Of a DNA stretch of 64,000 nucleotides, positions 35,866-44,934 are shown piece after piece. The stretch covers positions 496,001 to 560,000 of the forward strand of contig NZ_JAHTMW010000002.1 in assembly GCF_026236535.1 (NCBI RefSeq), given 5' to 3'. How positions within the stretch are numbered: position 1 is the stretch's first letter; each line of letters opens with the position of its first letter. Both the position numbers and the translations under genes were made by a program. The notes under the pieces were generated by a model, which saw nothing but the letters and a program-made list of their open reading frames with translations, did not search any database and was not told the origin of the DNA. This DNA comes from Streptomyces sp. SKN60. GTDB taxonomy: Bacteria; Actinomycetota; Actinomycetes; Streptomycetales; Streptomycetaceae.

Positions 35866-38145
35866 TCATCCGGCGACGGTCTCCTTCTCTGGCTCGCGGG
35901 CGGCGCCCGCCTCGGGGGCGGGCGCCCCGGGTATGCCGCCCTCGCTGATGCCGAAGCGGGCATGGAGCCGGCGCAGCGGCGCGGGCGCCCACCAGGTGAG
36001 GCGGCCGGTCAGCTTCATCACGGACGGCACGAGCAGGCTGCGCACCACCATGGCGTCCATGAGGACGGCGAGGGCCACGCCGAGGCCGAGCATCTTGGTG
36101 TTGGTGACCCGGCTGGTGCCGATGGCGACCATGACGACGGCCAGGATGACGGCCGCCGCGGTGATCAGCCCGCCGGTGCGGCGCAGTCCGTGCCGGACGG
36201 CGCCCTCGTGATCGCCGGTGGCGTCGTACTCCTCCTTGATGCGGGAGAGCAGGAACACCCCGTAGTCCATGGAGAGTCCGAAGGCCACGCAGAACATGAG
36301 GACGGGCAGGGTGGTCTCGATGTCGCCGGTGGAGGTGAAGCCGAGGAGCCCGGCGAGGTGTCCCTCCTGGAAGACCCAGACGACGGCGCCGAACATGGCG
36401 GTCAGGCTGAGGGCGTTGAGCACGACGGCCTGGAGCGGGACGACGACGCTGCCGGTGAGCAGGAAGACCAGGATCAGGGTGACGACCGCGACGATGGCGG
36501 CTGCCCAGGGCAGACGCTCGCCGATGGCGTCCTTGGAGTCGACCAGGACGGCCGCGGCGCCGGTGACGGACGTGGCGAAGGGGGCCTCCTCGGCGCGCAG
36601 TTCGCCGACCACGCGCTGGGCTCCGGCGCCGACTCCCTCGCCCTCGGGGACGACGGTGTAGTACGCGTGGGTCCGCCCGCCGGCGCCCGCGGAACCGGCT
36701 GCATCGGCGGCACCGGCCGTGCCGGCGGTGACCGGCCCGTCGACCCGGGCGACGCCGGCGAGGGCCTCGATCCGGGTGCGGTAGTCCTCGTACTGGGCGG
36801 CGGTGGCCGGGCCCTCGGCGAGCACGGTGAGCGCGCCGCCGGGGTTGCCGGGGAAGCCCTCGCGGAGCTGGTCCTGCACGACGCGGGACTCGGCGGTGGC
36901 GGGCAACTGGCGGTCGTCGGCGGTGCCGAACTTCACGCCGAGGAACGGCAGTCCGAGCAGCACCAGGCCGGCGGCGGTGACGGCGGCGAACCACGGCGCC
37001 CGCCGCATCACGAGACCGGCCGCCCGCCCCCATCCGGCGCCCTCCGCCCGCCCGGCATCGGCGGTGCCCCGCCGCCGGAGGACCCGGCGCAGGTCCAGGG
37101 CGTTGACCCGGTCGCCGAGCAGCAGCAGCGCGGCCGGCAGCAGGATCAGGGCGGCCGCGGCGGCGAGCAGGACCACGGCGATGCCCGCGTAGGCGAAGGA
37201 GCGCAGGAAGTACTGCGGGAAGACCAGCATCGCGGCCAGCGAGACGGCGACGGTGAGGGCGGAGAAGAGCACGGTCCGTCCGGCGGTGCGCAGGGTGGTG
37301 GCGACGGCGGTGCGGGTGTCGGCGCCGCCGGCCAGCTCCTCACGGAACCGCCGGACCACGAACAGGGCGTAGTCGATGGCGAGTCCGAGGCCCAGGGCGG
37401 TGGTGAGGTTCTGGGCGAAGACGGAGACGTCGGTGAACTCCGTGATGCCGCGCAGCACCGCGTTGGTGCCGAGGATGGCGACGATGCCGATGCCCAGCGG
37501 CAGCACGGCGGCGACGGCGCTGCCGAAGACCATGACGAGCAGGACGAGGGTGATCGGCAGGGCGATCATCTCCGCCCTGAGCAGGTCCTCCTGGATGATC
37601 GTCTGCATCTCATGACGGACGGCGAGCGGGCCGCCGACGGAGACCTCGACGGGTCCGTGGGTGCCGCGGAACTCGGGGGCGAGGCGCTGCAGGATCTCGC
37701 CGGCCGCCTTCTCCTCGCCGTCGATGCGGGCGGCGATCACGCCCTGCCGGCCGTCCTTCGAACGCAGGGCCGGCGAGCCGGTCTGCCAGTAGGAGCCGAC
37801 GCCGTCGACGCCCTCCTGGGCGTCGAGCCGCTCGGCGAGCCGGCGGGCCTCGGCGACGACCGCGGGCGCGTCGACCCCGGCGGACCCCGCGTCGACCAGG
37901 AGCAGCACATTGGGCTGCGAGGCGGGGAACTCCCGCTCAAGCACCTGTATGGCCCGGGTGGACTCGGCGTCCGGGTCCTCCCAGCCGCCGCTGCCCATCC
38001 GGTCGGCGACCCCGCCGCCGGCCAGCACCGCGAGCGCGGTGAGGACCAGCGCGACGAGCAGCGACAGCCGGGGCCGGGCCGTCACCAGCCGTGTCCAGCG
38101 GCCGGGCCCACCCCCCGTGGGCAGGGCTTTCTTGACTTCGGCCAT
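35866..38145 (-). CDS. MMPL/RND-family membrane exporter
   Basis: This 759-residue protein has two repeats, each with one helix, an extracellular loop domain and five or six helices (12 in all). Typical segments are ALGLGLAIDYALFVVRRFREEL and FCVAFGLSMDYGVFLLSRIKEEY, which hold the proton-relay Asp-Tyr pairs of MmpL proteins. MMPL proteins export lipids, polyketides or drugs. A Gly/Ala-rich insert (TAGTAGAADAAGSAGAGG) lies in the second loop. The gene diverges from a TetR regulator, and the gap holds a large nested dyad (38212-38266). The substrate is unknown. Confidence 0.9.
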   Translation of the reverse strand: MAEVKKALPTGGGPGRWTRLVTARPRLSLLVALVLTALAVLAGGGVADRMGSGGWEDPDAESTRAIQVLEREFPASQPNVLLLVDAGSAGVDAPAVVAEARRLAERLDAQEGVDGVGSYWQTGSPALRSKDGRQGVIAARIDGEEKAAGEILQRLAPEFRGTHGPVEVSVGGPLAVRHEMQTIIQEDLLRAEMIALPITLVLLVMVFGSAVAAVLPLGIGIVAILGTNAVLRGITEFTDVSVFAQNLTTALGLGLAIDYALFVVRRFREELAGGADTRTAVATTLRTAGRTVLFSALTVAVSLAAMLVFPQYFLRSFAYAGIAVVLLAAAAALILLPAALLLLGDRVNALDLRRVLRRRGTADAGRAEGAGWGRAAGLVMRRAPWFAAVTAAGLVLLGLPFLGVKFGTADDRQLPATAESRVVQDQLREGFPGNPGGALTVLAEGPATAAQYEDYRTRIEALAGVARVDGPVTAGTAGAADAAGSAGAGGRTHAYYTVVPEGEGVGAGAQRVVGELRAEEAPFATSVTGAAAVLVDSKDAIGERLPWAAAIVAVVTLILVFLLTGSVVVPLQAVVLNALSLTAMFGAVVWVFQEGHLAGLLGFTSTGDIETTLPVLMFCVAFGLSMDYGVFLLSRIKEEYDATGDHEGAVRHGLRRTGGLITAAAVILAVVMVAIGTSRVTNTKMLGLGVALAVLMDAMVVRSLLVPSVMKLTGRLTWWAPAPLRRLHARFGISEGGIPGAPAPEAGAAREPEKETVAG

Positions 38146-38211
38146 GACGCGGTGTCCCCTTCACCGTGACCCGTGCGACGCGCGCAGGGGTCGCCCATTG
38201 CCATAGGCTGG

Positions 38212-38266
38212 CAAACACGAGACATCGCTCGCGTTTTTCAAGAATGCGAGCGACCTCTCGTGTTTG
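38212..38266. promoter_or_regulatory. Nested inverted repeat, TetR operator region
   Basis: CAAACACGAG (38212-38221) matches CTCGTGTTTG (38257-38266) and TCGCTCGC (38225-38232) matches GCGAGCGA (38246-38253), both perfectly, with the two dyads sharing one centre. It spans the divergent promoter between the MMPL exporter and its TetR regulator. Confidence 0.75.
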
Positions 38267-38296
38267 TCAAACGTGTTGAGGAGGCTGTGGACAGCC

Positions 38297-39013
38297 ATGT
38301 CCGAGGACGAGGAGACCCCCGGAACCGCGCCCGCGGAACCGAGGCCGCGCCGCCGCCAGGCCCGCGGCGAACGCCGGATCGCCCAGCTGCTCCAGGCCGC
38401 CGCGGACGTCTTCTGCGCCAAGGGCTACACGGCGGCGAGCACCAACGCGATCGCCCGCGAGGCGAGCGTCTCGCCCGGCACGCTCTACCAGTACTTCCCG
38501 AACAAGGAGGCCATCGCCCTGGAGCTGGGCGACCGACTGCTCTCCGAGATGCGAGCCGCCCACGGGCAGGCCTTCACTCCAGCGAACCTGGGACTGCCGA
38601 TCCCCCAGCTCGTGGACGCCGTCCTCGACCCGCTGATCGAGTTCAACTGCCAGCACCCGGTCTTCCTCGCGCTCATGCACGGCTCCGAGATCCCCGGCCG
38701 GATCGCCGAGGAGCACGACGCCCTGCACGCCTCGATGCTCGCCCGGGTCGGCGAGCTGATGGCCCACTACCTGCCCGGCACCGAGCCCGCCCAGCGCGCC
38801 CGGATGGCCGACATGATCTTCGCCATCGTGAAGTCCGGACTCGCGCTCGTGCTCGCCGCGCCCGAGGGACCGGAGCGGGAGGCGGTGATCACTGAGCTGA
38901 AGACGGTCCTGCTGCGCTACCTCGCCCCGCCCCTCGCGGACCAGCGGCTCACCACTCCCGGTGCCACGACTCCGGTCACCACGACTCCGGTCACCACGAC
39001 TCCGAGCCCGTGA
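38297..39013 (+). CDS. TetR-family regulator of the MMPL exporter
   Basis: This 238-residue protein has an N-terminal HTH (IAQLLQAAADVFCAKGYTAASTNAIAREASVSPGTLYQYFPNKEAIALEL, about residues 28-75) with the LYQYFPNKE signature, and an all-helical ligand domain. It is divergent from the MMPL gene and probably represses both. The C-terminus ends in a repeated TTPVTTTP tail encoded by a short direct repeat (38957-39004), and its last 23 bp overlap the 3' end of the antiporter gene. Start ATG 38297 has GAGGAGG 13 bp upstream, a long spacing. Confidence 0.88.
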   Translation: MSEDEETPGTAPAEPRPRRRQARGERRIAQLLQAAADVFCAKGYTAASTNAIAREASVSPGTLYQYFPNKEAIALELGDRLLSEMRAAHGQAFTPANLGLPIPQLVDAVLDPLIEFNCQHPVFLALMHGSEIPGRIAEEHDALHASMLARVGELMAHYLPGTEPAQRARMADMIFAIVKSGLALVLAAPEGPEREAVITELKTVLLRYLAPPLADQRLTTPGATTPVTTTPVTTTPSP

Positions 39014-40238
39014 TCCACTCGGACGCGGACTCGGGCACGGACGCGGACTCCGGCGCCCCCTCCGCCTCGCCCTCCGCGCCCGCCCGCAGCCTCAGCGCGA
39101 GCAGCGGGAAGACGAGGACCGACACCATGCCCGCCCCGACGAGCGCCGCCGCCTCGCCCGCCGTCAGCGTCTTGTCGTCCACACCGATGGTGGTGATGGC
39201 GACGACCAGCGGCAGCGCCGTGGAGCCGTAGAGCACGAGCCCGCTCCGGTCGCGCCGGCCGAGGTCGCGCGGGGCCAGGAACCAGATCGGCCCGCCCCGC
39301 ACCACCAGGAACAGCGCGAGGAAGAGCGGCAGGAGCAGCAGCGTACGGCCGCCGGAGAGCAGCGAGTCGAGGTCGAACTCGATGCCGGTGACGACGAAGA
39401 AGACGGGGACGAGGAAGCCGAAGCCGACGGCTTCGACCTTCTCCAGGATCCGCGGCCCGTACTCCGGGGCGGCTCCGGCGAGCAGCAGCCGGGTGATCAT
39501 CCCGGCGGCGAAGGCGCCGAGCAGCACGTCCAGGCCGAGCGCCGTGGAGGCGCCCAGCATCACGGCCAGCAACAGGAAGACGAAGCGGAGCGCGAACTGC
39601 CCGCTGCTGTCCAGAGTGCGCACGATGATGTCGGAGAACCACGGCCGGCGGGGCCGCATCGCCCAGAAGACGGCGGCCGCGGTGAGCGCGGCGAAGACGG
39701 CGAGCAGGGCGGCCGACTCGGCGGGCCGGCGGCCGCTCAGGAGCAGCGCCATGGCGATGATCGGCCCGAACTCGCCCACCGCGCCGAAGGCCATGACGAC
39801 CGAGCCGAAGCGCCCGTGCAGTCCGCCGGAGTCGCGCAGCACGGGCAGCACGGTGCCGAGCGCGGTGCTGGTGAGCGCGACCCCGATGAACACGCCCTTG
39901 GTGTAACCGCCGCCGAGCAGCACGCCCGCCCCGAGGCCGAGGACCAGGGCGATGCCCCAGGCGCCCAGGGAGCGTTTGAGGGTGTCGCCGCGGACCTTGC
40001 CGAACTCGATCTCGTACCCCGCCAGGAAGATCAGCATGGTGAGGCCGAGCTCCGAGAGCCCGTCGATGAGGGCGTCGGTCCTCGCCCAGTCCAGGACGTC
40101 GGGGCCGACCAGGATGCCGAGCAGGATCTCGAAGATGACGAGGGGTACGGGGAGCCAGCGGGCGGCTCCGTAGGCGAGCAGCGGCGCCAGGACGGCGATC
40201 GCCATGATCAGGATCAGCGTGGTCCCCGAATGCGACAT
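38991..40238 (-). CDS. Cation/proton antiporter of the CPA2 (KefB/NapA) type
   Basis: This 415-residue protein with 12-13 helices shows the CPA2 pattern: VPLVIFEILLGILVGPDVLDW, then LTMLIFLAGYEIEFGKVRG, TALGTVLPVLRDSGGL and GAVGEFGPIIAMALLL. It lacks the C-terminal TrkA-N domain of Kef, so it is a simple Na+/H+ or K+/H+ exchanger. The C-terminal tail is Glu/Ser-rich (EGEAEGAPESASVPESASEW). It ends inside the convergent TetR gene (23-bp overlap). Confidence 0.87.
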   Translation of the reverse strand: MSHSGTTLILIMAIAVLAPLLAYGAARWLPVPLVIFEILLGILVGPDVLDWARTDALIDGLSELGLTMLIFLAGYEIEFGKVRGDTLKRSLGAWGIALVLGLGAGVLLGGGYTKGVFIGVALTSTALGTVLPVLRDSGGLHGRFGSVVMAFGAVGEFGPIIAMALLLSGRRPAESAALLAVFAALTAAAVFWAMRPRRPWFSDIIVRTLDSSGQFALRFVFLLLAVMLGASTALGLDVLLGAFAAGMITRLLLAGAAPEYGPRILEKVEAVGFGFLVPVFFVVTGIEFDLDSLLSGGRTLLLLPLFLALFLVVRGGPIWFLAPRDLGRRDRSGLVLYGSTALPLVVAITTIGVDDKTLTAGEAAALVGAGMVSVLVFPLLALRLRAGAEGEAEGAPESASVPESASEWITGSESW

Positions 40239-40361
40239 ACGGGGTCAATACCATAAGCTCCGGCCAATCGCCGGGCACGCGGAGGAACGTGAGGGCCCGG
40301 CACGACCGGACCCCCGTCCGGACCCCGTACGAACCCGCACCCGGACCCCCACCCGCATCCA

Positions 40362-40377
40362 TACCCCCTAGGGGTAC
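40362..40377. promoter_or_regulatory. CsoR-type copper operator overlapping the copZ -10 box
   Basis: TACCCCCTAGGGGTAC is a near-perfect palindrome of the CsoR box type (TACCCC...GGGGTA). It overlaps a good -10 hexamer TACAAT (40375-40380), 37 bp before the copZ start. CsoR binding would block RNA polymerase until Cu(I) is present. Confidence 0.8.
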
Positions 40378-40416
40378 AATGGGGGTGAGTACACGCCCCT
40401 CGAAGAGGAGAACGCC

Positions 40417-40731
40417 ATGACCGCCGAGACCCGGACCGAACTCCCCCAGGCGACCGCCTCCTGCTGCTCCTCCACCGGCGGCTGTCAGGGCGGCGCGGCG
40501 GACGCGGCCCAGGCCGACGGCATCACCACCGTCTACGAGGTCAAGGGCATGACCTGCGGCCACTGCGAGGGCGCGGTGTCGAGCGAGATCTCCGAGATCG
40601 CCGGCGTGGCCTCGGTCACCGCCGTCGCCGCCACCGGCAAGGTCACCGTCGTCTCCGCCGCCCCGCTCGACGAGGAGGCCGTCCGCGCCGCCGTCGACGA
40701 GGCCGGCTACGAGCTCGTCGGCCTCGCCTGA
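40417..40731 (+). CDS. copZ: CopZ-type copper chaperone with an extra N-terminal cysteine cluster
   Basis: This 104-residue protein has a heavy-metal-associated domain from about residue 38 (TTVYEVKGMTCGHCEGAVSSEISEIAGV), with the Cu(I) site MTCGHC. It differs from ordinary CopZ in an N-terminal segment ASCCSSTGGCQGG carrying three cysteines. It hands copper to CopA, encoded 88 bp downstream. The start ATG 40417 follows AGAGGAG. The operator at 40362-40377 indicates CsoR control; csoR itself is not in the window. Confidence 0.92.
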   Translation: MTAETRTELPQATASCCSSTGGCQGGAADAAQADGITTVYEVKGMTCGHCEGAVSSEISEIAGVASVTAVAATGKVTVVSAAPLDEEAVRAAVDEAGYELVGLA

Positions 40732-40819
40732 CGTGCGGGCCGGGACCACCGGCCCTCCGCCTCACCCCCGCAGGGCCGTACGGTGACTACGTACGGCCCT
40801 GCTCCTGTTGGGAACCTCC

Positions 40820-43072
<2,253 letters not shown>

Positions 43073-43136
43073 GCCCCCGGGGGACCCCGTACGGCGAGTG
43101 ATCACGCGAATTCACCTACACGTGACGCACAGGACC

Positions 43137-43165
43137 TTCACAAAGAGATCTAGATCACAGATATT
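43137..43165 (+). promoter_or_regulatory. Promoter of the putative small RNA
   Basis: TTCACA (43137-43142) and GATATT (43160-43165) are 17 bp apart, matching the vegetative consensus at 5 of 6 and 4 of 6 positions. No convincing coding start follows in the next 200 bp. A GTGATCACGCG element lies just upstream near 43098. Confidence 0.55.
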
Positions 43166-43171
43166 GGGGGG

Positions 43172-43440
43172 TAACCATCTGGGCTGTTCGCGAGTCTAAG
43201 TGGGCGATGCCGAGAACGTCTTGGGGGACGTTCACGGAGATGTCTTGGGGGACGTCTCCAGGCAAGCGCGGCCGGGGCACGTGCACCGGGGAGCTTTGAG
43301 CGGCCCTCCCGTACGTACGTACCCCGGCAGACCGCGCGAGCAGACGCCCGGCCCGGATCCCGTGGGGGGAATCCGCACCGGGGATATGGGAAGCGCCCCG
43401 TTCGCCGACCCGTGGGGGGATCGGCGGCGGGGCGCTTCCG
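43172..43440 (+). ncRNA. Putative small RNA between copA and the citrate synthase gene
   Basis: A transcript of about 270 nt is predicted from a good promoter (43137-43165) to a strong terminator (43390-43440). It would carry two neighbouring hairpins, AACGTC/GACGTT (43215-43232) and GAGATGTC/GACGTCTC (43237-43258), that show the same loop TTGGGG. The composition is less GC-biased than in the flanking genes. A frame from GTG 43200 is open for 104 codons but lacks a ribosome site and has no recognisable domain. I recall small RNAs reported near citrate synthase in S. coelicolor but could not verify this. Confidence 0.45.
43390..43440. terminator. Long bidirectional terminator after the citrate synthase gene
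   Basis: GGAAGCGCCCCG (43390-43401) pairs perfectly with CGGGGCGCTTCC (43429-43440), and an inner CGCCGA/TCGGCG extends the stem. It is 26 bp downstream of the citrate synthase stop (43466) and would also end a plus-strand transcript. Confidence 0.85.
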
Positions 43441-43465
43441 CTTGTGACTGCTGGTGGTCCGGGAG

Positions 43466-44755
43466 TCAGCGGGACTCGACCGGGACGAAGTCGCGCAGGA
43501 CCTCGCCGGTGTAGATCTGGCGCGGGCGGCCGATGCGGGAACCCGGCTCCTTGATCATCTCGTGCCACTGGGCGATCCAGCCCGGAAGGCGGCCGAGGGC
43601 GAAGAGGACCGTGAACATCTCGGTCGGGAAGCCCATCGCGCGGTAGATGAGGCCCGTGTAGAAGTCCACGTTCGGGTAGAGGTTGCGCGAGACGAAGTAG
43701 TCGTCGGAGAGCGCGTGCTCCTCCAGCTTGAGCGCGATGTCGAGCAGCTCGTCGGACTTGCCGAGGGCCGACAGGACGTCGTGCGCCGCCGCCTTGATGA
43801 TCTTGGCGCGCGGGTCGAAGGACTTGTACACCCGGTGGCCGAAGCCCATCAGGCGGACGCCGTCCTCCTTGTTCTTCACCTTGCGGATGAAGGAGTCGAC
43901 GTCGCCGCCGTTGGCCTGGATGCCCTCGAGCATCTCCAGGACGGACTGGTTGGCGCCACCGTGCAGGGGGCCCCACAGGGCCGAGATGCCGGCCGAGATC
44001 GAGGCGAACATGTTCGCCTGCGAGGAGCCGACCAGCCGGACGGTGGACGTCGAACAGTTCTGCTCGTGGTCCGCGTGCAGGATCAGCAGCTTGTCGAGCG
44101 CCGAGACCACGACCGGGTCCAGGTCGTACTCCTGGGCCGGGACCGAGAAGGTCATGCGCAGGAAGTTCTCGACGTAGCCGAGGTCGTTACGCGGGTAGAC
44201 GAACGGGTGACCGATCGACTTCTTGTACGCGTAGGCCGCGATCGTCGGCAGCTTGGCGAGCAGCCGGATCGTCGACAGGTGGCGCTGCTTCTCGTCGAAC
44301 GGGTTGTGGCTGTCCTGGTAGAAGGTGGACAGCGCGGACACCACGGAGGACAGCATCGCCATCGGGTGGGCGTCCCGCGGGAAGCCGCGGAAGAAGTTCT
44401 TGACGTCCTCGTGGACCAGCGTGTGCTGGGTGATCTCGTTCTGGAAGACGGAGAGCTCGTCCGCCTTCGGCAGCTCGCCGTTGATCAGCAGGTACGCCAC
44501 CTCCAGGAAGGTGGACTGCTCGGCCAGCTGCTCGATGGGGTAGCCGCGGTACCGCAGGATGCCCTGCTCACCATCGAGATAGGTGATGGCGGATTTGTAG
44601 GCGGCGGTGTTGCCGTATCCGCTGTCCAGGGTGACCAGACCGGTCTGGGCTCGGAGCTTCCCGATGTCGAAGCCCTTGTCGCCGACGGTGCTCTCGACCA
44701 CCGGGTAGGTGTATTCACCGTCCGCGTACCGCAGTACTACAGAGTTGTCGCTCAC
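43466..44755 (-). CDS. gltA: Citrate synthase
   Basis: This 429-residue type II citrate synthase joins acetyl-CoA and oxaloacetate in the TCA cycle. Catalytic regions include LILHADHEQNCSTSTVR, WGPLHGGANQSVLEML and LMGFGHRVYKSFDPRAKI, with the His and Asp residues present; the C-terminus ends with RPRQIYTGEVLRDFVPVE. GTG 44755 is the start, with GAGGGA upstream. The gene is called citA in Streptomyces. It appears monocistronic, closed by a strong terminator. Confidence 0.96.
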   Translation of the reverse strand: MSDNSVVLRYADGEYTYPVVESTVGDKGFDIGKLRAQTGLVTLDSGYGNTAAYKSAITYLDGEQGILRYRGYPIEQLAEQSTFLEVAYLLINGELPKADELSVFQNEITQHTLVHEDVKNFFRGFPRDAHPMAMLSSVVSALSTFYQDSHNPFDEKQRHLSTIRLLAKLPTIAAYAYKKSIGHPFVYPRNDLGYVENFLRMTFSVPAQEYDLDPVVVSALDKLLILHADHEQNCSTSTVRLVGSSQANMFASISAGISALWGPLHGGANQSVLEMLEGIQANGGDVDSFIRKVKNKEDGVRLMGFGHRVYKSFDPRAKIIKAAAHDVLSALGKSDELLDIALKLEEHALSDDYFVSRNLYPNVDFYTGLIYRAMGFPTEMFTVLFALGRLPGWIAQWHEMIKEPGSRIGRPRQIYTGEVLRDFVPVESR

Positions 44756-44862
44756 GTCATCCCTCACCGACGTAGTGCCTCTTCTTCGAGGTGCCCTGAC
44801 TGTCTCTACCATCCCCCATTTGGCTGTGGAGAGTGCACTCGGGGTCGCTCATTGGGCCATTC

Positions 44863-44881
44863 GGCGGCACTCAGTGCCGCC
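44863..44881. terminator. Short hairpin after the recD2 gene
   Basis: GGCGGCAC and GTGCCGCC form an 8-bp stem with a TCA loop, 54 bp beyond the recD2 stop and upstream of the citrate synthase promoter. Confidence 0.6.
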
Positions 44882-44934
44882 AACCTGCTTATCCTGCCCC
44901 CTTCGCCCCGGTTCCGGAAGTCCTCCGTGATCTT

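Noticed and set aside
35866..38145. Long plus-strand open frames opposite the MMPL gene (for example from 35824 to 38169)
   Set aside because: They are mirror frames caused by GC-rich third positions; the translations are Gly/Glu/Asp-rich with no domain, while the minus strand has a clear MMPL protein.
43200..43514. Possible 104-codon gene (VGDAENVLGDVHGDVLGDV...)
   Set aside because: Its repeats come from the twin hairpins, no ribosome site precedes GTG 43200, and it runs through the terminator into the citrate synthase gene.
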